DNA of 64,000 bases from AA29 sp041481445. Lineage in GTDB: Bacteria > Acidobacteriota > Vicinamibacteria > Fen-336. The translations under genes were made by a program, and so were the position numbers. Location of the stretch: contig JBGPBV010000014.1 in assembly GCA_041481445.1 (NCBI GenBank), forward strand, positions 13,637-77,636. Direction: 5' to 3'. Shown piece by piece: positions 9,075-16,712 of the stretch. The notes under the pieces were generated by a model. That model made no database searches and was not told the DNA's origin. It was given only the letters and a program-made list of their open reading frames with translations. Position 1 is the first letter of the stretch. Every line of letters starts with the position of its first letter.

Positions 9075-9257
9075 CTAGACCTCGTCCACTCCGATGACCT
9101 GCTTGCCCTTGTAGTACCCGCACTTGGGACAGACGCGGTGCGAGAGCTTGGGCTCGTGGCAGTTCGGGCAGAGGCTCAGCCCGGGCGCCTTGAGATGGTC
9201 GTGGGCGCGGCGGATCGCCGTGCGGGCCTTGGAATGACGGCGCTTGGGATTCGGCAT
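9075..9257 (-). CDS. rpmF: 50S ribosomal protein L32
   Basis: A 60-residue large-subunit ribosomal protein. It begins MPNPKRRHSKARTAIRRAH, as L32 does, and carries two zinc-ribbon cysteine pairs, CPNC and CPKC. A strong AGGAG ribosome site lies about 10 bases ahead of the ATG. It sits in the standard yceD-rpmF-plsX order, linking ribosome and membrane lipid synthesis. Confidence 0.98.
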   Translation of the reverse strand: MPNPKRRHSKARTAIRRAHDHLKAPGLSLCPNCHEPKLSHRVCPKCGYYKGKQVIGVDEV

Positions 9258-9341
9258 GGACGCGTTCTCCTCAATCGGGGCGCGGCGGTCGCCGGTATGG
9301 GCCGCCCGCCCCCGGAATCAGTGTCGTGTGGCCAGGGACCC

Positions 9342-9896
9342 CTACGAGGAACCCTTGTCGAACAGCTTGCGGAGAGAGGCGAGCCGCTCGTCCGCCGTCT
9401 CCACCGGACGGCAGTCGCAGCTCGCGGTATTCCGGTTCACCCCGCACGACGGGCACAGGCCGCGGCAGTCCTCGCGGCAGAGGCGGCGGAGCGGCACCGC
9501 CAGGAGCATCTGCTCGCGCACCATCTCCCCGAGGTCGACCCGCTCGTCCGCGTAATAGGCGACCACCATGTCGCGGTCGGACAGCTCGACGTCCTGCTCC
9601 TGCTCCTCCTCCTCCGCCCCGGGCTGGGCGGTGCGCGGCATGAAGAACAGGTCCAGGTCCTCGTCCACCACGTGCGCGAACGGCTCCAGGCACCGCCCGC
9701 AGTGCAGGCGCAGCCGCGCCTCCAGCCGGCCGCGGAAATGGACCGTCTTCTCCTCGCCCCGGTCGACGCGTCCGCTCAGGCGGCCGCTTTCCAGGGTGAA
9801 CTCGTCCTCCTCCTCCAGGTGGACGGCTCCTGGATCGAGGGCGACGTCGAGGGGCTTCCCCTCGGGCGGGATCTCGCGGACGCCAATAACGAGCAT
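9342..9896 (-). CDS. YceD/DUF177 family protein
   Basis: A 184-residue member of the YceD (DUF177) family, encoded upstream of rpmF in many bacteria and implicated in 23S rRNA processing in plants and bacteria. It starts MLVIGVREIPPEGK and has the family's cysteine motifs: LHCGRCLEPF in the middle, then CREDCRGLCPSCG and CDC near the end. The ATG at 9896 is chosen because the reading frame then opens with the family's usual N-terminus. A TTG at 9914 is also possible, but it would sit right at the predicted transcription start of the promoter at 9922-9951. Confidence 0.88.
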   Translation of the reverse strand: MLVIGVREIPPEGKPLDVALDPGAVHLEEEDEFTLESGRLSGRVDRGEEKTVHFRGRLEARLRLHCGRCLEPFAHVVDEDLDLFFMPRTAQPGAEEEEQEQDVELSDRDMVVAYYADERVDLGEMVREQMLLAVPLRRLCREDCRGLCPSCGVNRNTASCDCRPVETADERLASLRKLFDKGSS

Positions 9897-9921
9897 GGTC
9901 TCGGGTGCGCTCAAACCCTCG

Positions 9922-9951
9922 ATTATTTTCCTCTTCGCCCTGGATTGTCAA
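9922..9951 (-). promoter_or_regulatory. Sigma-70-type promoter for the yceD-rpmF-fab operon
   Basis: On the minus strand a perfect -35 box TTGACA (9946-9951) is followed after 18 bases by AATAAT (9922-9927), one mismatch from the -10 consensus. It lies in the gap after deoB and points at yceD. Transcription would begin near 9915, leaving a leader of about 19 bases before the ATG at 9896. It is AT-rich in an otherwise GC-rich setting, which supports a real site. Confidence 0.7.
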
Positions 9952-9983
9952 GGACTTGGCGTCGGAGGTGGCGGTGGGTCAAC

Positions 9984-11156
9984 TCAGAGGTCCTCGAGGA
10001 ACGAGCGTCCGGCGGCGAGGGGACCGACGCCGAAGTTGTCGGCGAGGGTGGCGCCGAGGTCCGCGAATGTCGAGCGGAGCCCGAGCTCGCGCCCCGGCCG
10101 CACGCGCGCCCCGCGGACGATCAAGGGAACGTTCTCGCGGGTGTGGTCGGTCGAGGCGTCGGACGGGTCGCAGCCGTGGTCGGCGGTCAGGACGAAGACG
10201 TCGTCCTCGTGCAGGCGGCCCAGGACGTCCGTGATCCGCTCGTCCAGGGATTCCAGGTTCGCGGCGTAGCCGGGCACGTCGTTGCGGTGGCCGTAGAGGG
10301 TGTCGAAGTCCACCAGGTTCGTGAAGACCAGACCCCGCTCCAACTCGCCCATGGCCTTGACCGTCTGGTCGATCCCGTCCGCATCCGACTTCGTGTGGAC
10401 GGCGCCCGAGATCCCGCGGCCAGTGAAGATGTCCTCGATCTTGCCCACTCCGAACACCGGCCAGCCCGCCGCGGCCAGGCGGTCGAGCAGCGTCTCCCCG
10501 CCCGGCGGCACCGGGAAGTCGCGGCGGTTCGGCGTGCGCTTGAACGTGTCGCGCCCCTGTCCCACGAACGGCCGCGCGATCACGCGGCACACGCCGTACT
10601 GCAGGCAGGCCAGCCCGTAGCCGAGGCGGCAGATCCGGTACAGCTCCTCGGGCGGGATCAGGTCCTCGTGCGCGGCCACCTGGAACACGCTGTCGCCGGA
10701 GGTGTAGAGGATGGGCGATCCCGTCCGGAGGTGCTCCTCGCCCAGCTCCTTCAGGATCTCCGTGCCCGAAGCCGCCTTGTTGCCGAGCACCTTGCGTCCG
10801 ATGCGCGCCTCGAAGGCGCTCACCAGCTCGGCCGGGAAACCCTTCGCGTAGACCTTGAACGGCGTCTCCGTGACCAGGCCGGTCATCTCCCAGTGGCCGG
10901 CGGCGGTGTCCTTGCCCGCGCTCTTCTCCGCCATCTTGCCCCACGCGCCTTCCGGCCGCGGGTGGCGGGCGCCGTCGAAGGTGGGGGTCAGGTTGCCCAG
11001 GCCGAGGGCCTGGAGGTGCGGGATGCGGACCTCGCGCGAGGCGAGGACGTGCCCGAGGGTGTCGCTGCCTTGATCGCCGAAGGCGGCGGCATCGGGGGCG
11101 GCCCCCACGCCCAGGCCGTCGCACACCATCACGATGGCGCGGCGGAAGCGCCCCAT
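9984..11156 (-). CDS. deoB: Phosphopentomutase
   Basis: A 390-residue alkaline-phosphatase-superfamily mutase that interconverts ribose or deoxyribose 1-phosphate and 5-phosphate in nucleoside salvage. It opens AIVMVCDGLGVGAAPDA (metal-binding Asp) and has GSDTLGH, DTAAGHWEMTG, and the C-terminal metal motifs VLTADHGCDPSDASTDHTREN. The ATG at 11156 is used because the 27 extra residues of the longer frame are not family-like and overlap miaA. Its start shares one base with the miaA stop (TGATG). Confidence 0.95.
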   Translation of the reverse strand: MGRFRRAIVMVCDGLGVGAAPDAAAFGDQGSDTLGHVLASREVRIPHLQALGLGNLTPTFDGARHPRPEGAWGKMAEKSAGKDTAAGHWEMTGLVTETPFKVYAKGFPAELVSAFEARIGRKVLGNKAASGTEILKELGEEHLRTGSPILYTSGDSVFQVAAHEDLIPPEELYRICRLGYGLACLQYGVCRVIARPFVGQGRDTFKRTPNRRDFPVPPGGETLLDRLAAAGWPVFGVGKIEDIFTGRGISGAVHTKSDADGIDQTVKAMGELERGLVFTNLVDFDTLYGHRNDVPGYAANLESLDERITDVLGRLHEDDVFVLTADHGCDPSDASTDHTRENVPLIVRGARVRPGRELGLRSTFADLGATLADNFGVGPLAAGRSFLEDL

Positions 11157-12073
11157 CAACCCAGCCACTCCCCGATCGCACGGAGCGCGACCTCTCCGTC
11201 CGCGAACCAGCGTACGTCCTCCTGATGCCGGAACCACGTCATCTGCCGCTTGGCGTAGCGCATGGTGGCCTTGACCATATCACGCTGGGCTTCGTCGTCC
11301 GTGAGCGCGCCGCGCAGCACCGCCGCCGCCTGTCGATAGCCGATGGCGTCCAGCGGCCGCGGCCGTCCCGGGTATCGGGCCAGGAGCGCCCGCACCTCGT
11401 CCAGGAGCCCGGCCGCCATCATCGCGCGCGTGCGCGCCTCCACCGCCCTTCGCAGGACCTCGCGCGGCGGGTCCAGGCCCACGACCAGCCAGCGATACGG
11501 GTCGCGAGCCCGCCTGTCCGCGCGGTGGTGCGCGGTCAGCGTCCGGCCGCTGGTCCGGTAGACCTCCAGCGCGCGCACGACCCGGACGCGGTCCCGGGGC
11601 GCGATCCGCCCCGCCGCCTCCGGATCGACGCGGGCCAGGAGGCGATGAAGGGCGGCGTCCCCCCGCGCCTCCGCGATCGTCTCCAGCCGGCGCCGGAGGT
11701 CGGGATCGCGCGAAGGCCCTTCGAAGAGGCCTTGCCGGAGCGCGCGCAGGTAGAGCCCCGTGCCGCCGGCCACGATCGGCAGCCGGCCGCGCGCGGTGAT
11801 CTCCCCGATGGCGGCCCTCGCCCGCCGGCCGTAGTCGGCGGCCGAGAACTCCTGGTCGGGATCGACGACGTCGACGAGGTGGTGCGGGACGGCCCGCCTC
11901 TCCTCGACCGTCGGCTTGGCGCTGCCCAGGTCGAGCCCGCGGTACACCTGCAGGCTGTCGCAGGAGACGATCTCGCCCCCCCGCCGGCCCGCCACGCCCA
12001 GGGCGAGCGCGCTCTTGCCGGACGCGGTGGGCCCGACGATGACGACTACGGGAGGAGCCGCCACAGCCGCCAC
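11156..12073 (-). CDS. miaA: tRNA dimethylallyltransferase
   Basis: A 305-residue enzyme that prenylates A37 of tRNAs reading UNN codons. It shows the P-loop GPTASGKSALA (about 14-24), then SCDSLQVYRGLDLGSAKPT, VDPDQEFSAADY, and the tRNA-binding AIGYRQAA segment. The start is a GTG at 12073 or another GTG three codons later; both precede the conserved VVIVGPTASGKS, and no ATG is available. It overlaps a possible 29-residue membrane peptide at its 5' end. Confidence 0.95.
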   Translation of the reverse strand: MAAVAAPPVVVIVGPTASGKSALALGVAGRRGGEIVSCDSLQVYRGLDLGSAKPTVEERRAVPHHLVDVVDPDQEFSAADYGRRARAAIGEITARGRLPIVAGGTGLYLRALRQGLFEGPSRDPDLRRRLETIAEARGDAALHRLLARVDPEAAGRIAPRDRVRVVRALEVYRTSGRTLTAHHRADRRARDPYRWLVVGLDPPREVLRRAVEARTRAMMAAGLLDEVRALLARYPGRPRPLDAIGYRQAAAVLRGALTDDEAQRDMVKATMRYAKRQMTWFRHQEDVRWFADGEVALRAIGEWLG

Positions 12074-12135
12074 GCCGTCCAGATCAGGATGAGGCCGAGG
12101 AGGATGGCCGCGCCCCGGACCTGCTGGCGGGTCAC
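12046..12135 (-). CDS. Possible 29-residue single-pass membrane peptide
   Basis: Between the DUF4388 gene and miaA, a GTG at 12135 opens a short frame that ends at a TAG at 12046. The predicted peptide is MTRQQVRGAAILLGLILIWT followed by AWRLWRLLP: a positive N-terminus, one hydrophobic segment and a basic C-terminus. An AGGGG site lies one base ahead of the GTG, rather close. It starts four bases after the upstream stop and overlaps the miaA start by 28 bases, so it could couple translation of the two genes. No homology can be claimed. Confidence 0.35.
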   Translation of the reverse strand: MTRQQVRGAAILLGLILIWTAWRLWRLLP

Positions 12136-12139
12136 GCCC

Positions 12140-13255
12140 CTAGTGCTTCAGCGCCTTCACGATCGCCGCCTCGTGCTCGGCGCCGAGCGTGCGCTTGATC
12201 GCCAGCAGCTCGGCGTAGAGCAGCTCGTTGAGGCCGTCCACGAGCAGGGAGCGCCGCTGCTCCTCCGGGAACTTGTTGAGGTTGCGCTCGATGACGGTCA
12301 CGTCGAGGGTGCCGTCCTTCTGGAGCTTGACCCCGCCGAAGACCTCCTTGCGCCCGTCGCGCAGGGTGCCCAGGTACTTCTCGAGGACGTTCTCGGCGAT
12401 GGGTCCCACCTCGCGCACCATGTACTTGAAGATGTGCTCGTACATCTGGTTGAAGGAGTCGAGGACGGAATAGATGGTGTCGACGGGCACGAAGTCCTGG
12501 TCGAGGGTGATGACCTTGCGGCCCTTCACCCGCGCCACTCCGGTCGAGACCAGGGCGTAGAGCGTCTTCATCGTCTCGTTGTCGCCGATCTCGCTCTCGC
12601 GGCTGACGTCGAGCACGCTGCGCTCGCCGTCGATGAGCTTGAGGACGTGGACCTCGTAGGGCTCGAGGCCGGCCGGCACCTCCCCCGTGGCCCGCTCGAG
12701 CACGGCGTCCCCCTCCGGATAGCGCGACTGGATCCGCCCGCTCGCGTCCACCCGCCGCAGCCCGGCCAGGATCAGGTCCTGGATGTCGAGGTCGACGGTG
12801 ATGCGCTCCTTCTCGGGCAGGCTCGACTCCTCGAAGTGGAACTGCCCCTCGTCCCACTGGAAGACCGTGTAGACGATCTCCTTGACCTGGAACTGCACGC
12901 CCTCCCAGAGGTCCTTCGGCGACAGCGCGCCCATCTCCACGAGGACCTTCCCCTGGCGCTTGCCCTTGGTGATGGCCTTGATCGAGGCCTCGTACTCCTC
13001 GACGGTGATCTTGCCCTCGCGGAGTAGGATCTCGCCCAGCCGGTCGTTGGGCAGGTTCGAGGAGGCGAAGACCACGTGCCCGTCCTTGAGGTAGAGGGCC
13101 TTGCGCGCGCCGCCGGCCACCAGGGTCAGGATGCCCGTGGCCTGCGAGAGCTTGAGGTGCTGGAGGATCTCCGGCACGGGCAGCTCGGCGATCTGTCCCT
13201 TGAGGCCGCCGGGGACGACGAACGGCTCGAACCGCTTCGGAAGGGTCGCTGCCAT
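12140..13255 (-). CDS. DUF4388 (PATAN) domain protein
   Basis: A 371-residue cytoplasmic protein whose N-terminal part matches the PATAN/DUF4388 domain: GQIAELPVPEILQHL (about 20-34), then GILTLVAGGARKALYLKDGHVVFA and RLGEILLREGKIT. Such domains appear in signalling and gliding-motility regulators of myxobacteria, cyanobacteria and Acidobacteria and probably mediate protein contacts. The C-terminal half (about 200-371) has no domain I recognise, but is regular and charged. It has no receiver domain, kinase domain or membrane segment. It is the first gene of the run that continues with miaA and deoB. Confidence 0.78.
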   Translation of the reverse strand: MAATLPKRFEPFVVPGGLKGQIAELPVPEILQHLKLSQATGILTLVAGGARKALYLKDGHVVFASSNLPNDRLGEILLREGKITVEEYEASIKAITKGKRQGKVLVEMGALSPKDLWEGVQFQVKEIVYTVFQWDEGQFHFEESSLPEKERITVDLDIQDLILAGLRRVDASGRIQSRYPEGDAVLERATGEVPAGLEPYEVHVLKLIDGERSVLDVSRESEIGDNETMKTLYALVSTGVARVKGRKVITLDQDFVPVDTIYSVLDSFNQMYEHIFKYMVREVGPIAENVLEKYLGTLRDGRKEVFGGVKLQKDGTLDVTVIERNLNKFPEEQRRSLLVDGLNELLYAELLAIKRTLGAEHEAAIVKALKH

Positions 13256-13334
13256 CGGAACTTGCTGTAACCGGCCGAGTTTACGGGACGCTCGCCGGAC
13301 CTGTCAAAGAAGCGGCGCGAAGATCGCCGTGGCT

Positions 13335-15653
13335 CTAGTATTCCTTCCGCAGGTTGATGCCCGTGTAGTAGTGCCGCAGGATCTTGTCGAACGTGGACCC
13401 GGTCTGGGCCATGCCGAAGCTGCCCACCTGGCAGAGCCCGACTCCGTGGCCCCATCCCTTGCCGGTGAAGACGAAGCGCGTGACGTTGCCGCTCGCGTCG
13501 CGCTCGCGGTCGATCACGAACAGGTTCTCGCGCAGGCCGAGCCCCCAGCGCACGCGCAGGCCGTCGAGGACCAGCTCGCCGTCGCTGCCGACGATGACGG
13601 CCTCGATGACGCGGCCGGAGACGCCGAAGCGCCGGGGCACCACGTCGCGCACCGTGCCCACCGTGCCGAAGCGCGCCAGGGCCCGCGCCACCTCCTCCGG
13701 GGTCATCCGCACTTCCCAGCGGTAGTACTTCGAGGAGCGGTCGGCGGAGGCCCCCATCAGGCTCTGCTGCGCCTCCAGGAACGTGATGCGCCCGCCCTGC
13801 TCGACGAAGGTCACCTTGTCCCCCTCCGCCAGGTCCAGGTCGGACGTGCCCATCCGGTTCCCCTCGAGGGCGCGGAAGAGGCGCGCGGACAGGTCGATCG
13901 GGTGAGTGGTCTCGCCCTGGTCGGTGCGCACGGTGAGGCCGCCCCCCGACAGGCCGCGGAACTCCGCGGAGACGAGGCCGGGCGGGGCCGCCACCAGCGC
14001 CGTGCGCCCGAGCATCTCGATGGCCTGCGCGCGCGTGATGGGCGCGTTGGGGCGCAGCGTGTTGTCGGGGAACGGGGCCAGGATGCCTTCCTGGATGAGC
14101 AGGGCGGTGGCGAGGAGCTCGTGGCGGTCGGCGATCTCCGCGCGGTCCTCGACGCTCAGCAGGTACTCGGGGTCGTCGGGGCTCAGCAGCCGCTGCGCGC
14201 GGTCGTCCCAGCACATCGTGGAGACGAGATGGCGCACGAACGCTCCCCGCCGGGTGAGCCCGCCCTCGACGGTCGAGGCGCAGGGCTTCCGCCGCAGCGC
14301 CCCGACCAGCCTCGACACCCACTCGCGCAGGTCCTCGTCGGTGGGTGCGGGCTTGAGGGCGGCCGTGGTGTACATCTTCCCCGAGAGCACGTCGAGGCTC
14401 ACCAGGAGCGCGGCGTCACGGTTGAGCTCGGGCTGGTCGCCCAGCGCGCGGGGGGCGGCCGTGGTGTGGATGGTGGCCCAGGCCTCGCGCTCGGGGGCGC
14501 ACGACACCCCCACCAGGTAGGGCACGTCCTCGCCCTCGAAGATGTTCGCGCCCGTCTCCGTGTGGCCTCCGCAGGTCGAGGTGTAGAGCGCGTTGATGAG
14601 CGCGCCCTGGTAGACGGCGGTGACCCCGCGCGTCTCGTCCACCGCCTGCGTCGAAAGCGCCTTCTCGGTGGACTTGCCGCGGTAGACCTGGCAGGTCGGG
14701 GTCGCGCAGATGTCGTAGCCCTTGGGCGCGAACTGGCCGCGGTTGCGCAGCACGTAGGTGCGGGCGGCCACCGCCTGCGCCTTGAGCCCCTCCAGCTCCG
14801 GGAACGCGTCGGGCGAGAGCTCGTTGGGCACCACGCCCTTGAGGTAGTCCTCGAGGTTGACGACGTTGACGACGGTGAGCCCCTCCTCCCCCGGGCGGAC
14901 CTCGATCACGCCGCGGTAGGGCAGGCCGTCCGCGCTGAGCGTGTCCTCGGGCTGCGCGGGGACGATGCTGGCCGCGCTGAACTCGTCCCCCGTCTCCGCC
15001 AGTCGGATCTTGCCGGGAGCGGGCTCCCTCGCCTCCTCCGCCACCCAGCCGCCGGAGAGGCCCTGCTGCTGGAGGCGGCTGGCCATCGCGACCGCCTCGT
15101 CACGCGTCCGGAGGTCCCCGGTCCGTACCTGCCAGGTGCGCGTCTCCTCGCTCCAGCGCACGACGGCCTCCGCCTGCGCGAGCGGGCGCACGCGGGCGGC
15201 GAAGTCCTCGGCCGCCCGCTGGTCGGAGAGGCTGCCCACCTGCACGCGGTACCGGCTGCCCGCGCCCAGCGGCGCCACCGCCACCAGCGTGGCCCGCGCA
15301 AGCGTGACCTCGCGCGGCACGGGCGCGGACTGGCGAACCACCAGCCCGGACGGGGCGGAGATGACCGACCGCGCGGCGTCGACCACGACGCCCACGCGGA
15401 CGATCGGCGCGGCCACGTAGGCTTCGACAGGGGCGGGGCCGCCCGTCGAGGCCGTCGCCGTCCCGTCCTGCGGGGGCCGGCCCGGGGCCCCGATGCGCCC
15501 GCCGGGGACGGTCCGGCAGCTCGCGGCCAGGGCCATGGAGGCGGCGATCGCGGCCAGGAAGGCCACCGCGGCCGATGGCCGCCGCGGCAGCGCCCGCGCC
15601 ATCCGGGCCCGGCGCGCCGCCTCGCCGGCGCCGAACACCATGGGCGTCCTCAT
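13335..15653 (-). CDS. SpoIID/LytB-domain lipoprotein with SPOR and SLH-like segments
   Basis: A 772-residue secreted protein. A lipobox (LAASC, Cys46) suggests attachment to a membrane; the ATG at 15602 would give a more normal signal peptide. Residues about 135-205 resemble a SPOR peptidoglycan-binding domain (RYRVQVGSLSDQRAAEDF). The SpoIID domain begins near 255 (NVVNLEDYLKGVVPNEL, LKAQAVAARTYVLRN) and resumes only after about 640, ending with GWGHGVGLCQVGSFGMAQ and HYYTG. The roughly 240 residues between contain an S-layer-homology-like motif (NTLRPNAPITRAQAIEML). It probably trims or binds denuded cell-wall glycan. It is translationally coupled to tonB (ATGA). Confidence 0.88.
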   Translation of the reverse strand: MRTPMVFGAGEAARRARMARALPRRPSAAVAFLAAIAASMALAASCRTVPGGRIGAPGRPPQDGTATASTGGPAPVEAYVAAPIVRVGVVVDAARSVISAPSGLVVRQSAPVPREVTLARATLVAVAPLGAGSRYRVQVGSLSDQRAAEDFAARVRPLAQAEAVVRWSEETRTWQVRTGDLRTRDEAVAMASRLQQQGLSGGWVAEEAREPAPGKIRLAETGDEFSAASIVPAQPEDTLSADGLPYRGVIEVRPGEEGLTVVNVVNLEDYLKGVVPNELSPDAFPELEGLKAQAVAARTYVLRNRGQFAPKGYDICATPTCQVYRGKSTEKALSTQAVDETRGVTAVYQGALINALYTSTCGGHTETGANIFEGEDVPYLVGVSCAPEREAWATIHTTAAPRALGDQPELNRDAALLVSLDVLSGKMYTTAALKPAPTDEDLREWVSRLVGALRRKPCASTVEGGLTRRGAFVRHLVSTMCWDDRAQRLLSPDDPEYLLSVEDRAEIADRHELLATALLIQEGILAPFPDNTLRPNAPITRAQAIEMLGRTALVAAPPGLVSAEFRGLSGGGLTVRTDQGETTHPIDLSARLFRALEGNRMGTSDLDLAEGDKVTFVEQGGRITFLEAQQSLMGASADRSSKYYRWEVRMTPEEVARALARFGTVGTVRDVVPRRFGVSGRVIEAVIVGSDGELVLDGLRVRWGLGLRENLFVIDRERDASGNVTRFVFTGKGWGHGVGLCQVGSFGMAQTGSTFDKILRHYYTGINLRKEY

Positions 15654-16600
15654 GAGCCCTCCGGCTTCTCGTTGTAGGTGAAAGTCCCGGTGATGGTCAG
15701 GCTCGAGGGCGCGTAGTCCGACGGCAGCGGCCAGAGCCGGCTTCCCAGGAGCGAGTTGGCGGCGGCCCGATCGAGCGCGGGGACCCCGCTCGACTGAGTC
15801 ACCACCAGCTCCGAGATGCGGCCGTCGCGTTCCACCGTGAAGCGGATCTCGACGCGGCCGTGGAACCCGAGCATGACCGACTGCGGCACGATCCAGTTCC
15901 GATAGATCTCGTTCGTCAGGTGGGCGACCCAGCGCGTGAAGTCCGCACCCTGCGGGTCGAAACGGAGCGAGCCCAGCTCCTGCACGGTCCCGCTCGTGAT
16001 CCCGCGCGCCGCCCCCGCCGCGATCCGCTGGTCGAGGTTGCGGAGGGTCTCGGCCAGCGACGGCCGGGCCAGGCCGGCACCCGGGGGAGCCGCCGACGGC
16101 GCCTGTCCAGGCGAGCGGTCCGCGGCCGTCGCTCCCGATCCGCCCGCGCCCGTCCCCTCGAGGCCCGTCCCGGCCGCGTCCGGCCGACCCTTCTGGACGG
16201 CGCTCAGGTCGTCTCCCCGACGCAACTCGATGGGACCCGTCGTCTGGGCCCGCTCGGCCCGTCCAATGCTGATGCGGTCTTTGAGCTGAGGAGGGGGGGT
16301 CGGAGGGGGTGTCGGGACCTGGACCGGGATGGCGGCGGCGCGAGGGGGAGGCGGCGGGGGCGTCGGCCGGGTGACGGGCGCTGGCCGGAGCTGGCGCAGG
16401 ACCTCCGCGGGCGGGAGGAACACCTCCGGCCCGTGGAGGGGCGGCTCAGGCGACGGAGCCGCCGACGGCGTCGGACGGGCGAGCGTGCGGTGGACCAGGA
16501 TCATGATCAGCGTCACATGGACGAGCGTCGAAACGAGGAAGCCCAGCCGAGGAGCGTTCTCCCCGACGCGACCCGGCTCCCTGCCCCCAGGAACGGACAA
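15650..16600 (-). CDS. TonB-family energy transducer
   Basis: A 316-residue protein with one N-terminal membrane anchor (about 19-38), a long proline-rich periplasmic spacer (about 45-125) and a C-terminal TonB domain (FHGRVEIRFTVERDGRISELVV and a final beta strand). TonB proteins pass proton-motive energy to outer-membrane transporters. No ExbB, ExbD or receptor gene is nearby. The only start giving the full anchor is the TTG at 16600, which immediately follows an in-frame TAA. Its stop overlaps the start of the SpoIID gene, hinting at a shared envelope role rather than transport. Confidence 0.85.
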   Translation of the reverse strand: MSVPGGREPGRVGENAPRLGFLVSTLVHVTLIMILVHRTLARPTPSAAPSPEPPLHGPEVFLPPAEVLRQLRPAPVTRPTPPPPPPRAAAIPVQVPTPPPTPPPQLKDRISIGRAERAQTTGPIELRRGDDLSAVQKGRPDAAGTGLEGTGAGGSGATAADRSPGQAPSAAPPGAGLARPSLAETLRNLDQRIAAGAARGITSGTVQELGSLRFDPQGADFTRWVAHLTNEIYRNWIVPQSVMLGFHGRVEIRFTVERDGRISELVVTQSSGVPALDRAAANSLLGSRLWPLPSDYAPSSLTITGTFTYNEKPEGS

Positions 16601-16712
16601 TTAAACCTACCATGCGCCGGGGCCCGGCGAGGTCAGTCTGGAGCGAATCGCTGGGAACCCGCCAAAACCCCAGAGTCTACTACAGGTTGGCCTGACAAAA
16701 AATCGGGAGTAC

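Noticed and set aside
13335..15653. Sporulation as the role of the SpoIID and S55 (SpoIVB) homologues
   Set aside because: The organism has an outer membrane and no other spore genes in the window; both families occur widely in non-spore-formers.
13101..15677. An 858-codon plus-strand frame over the SpoIID gene
   Set aside because: Antisense shadow; the minus-strand frame has SPOR and SpoIID motifs and a lipobox, this one has none.
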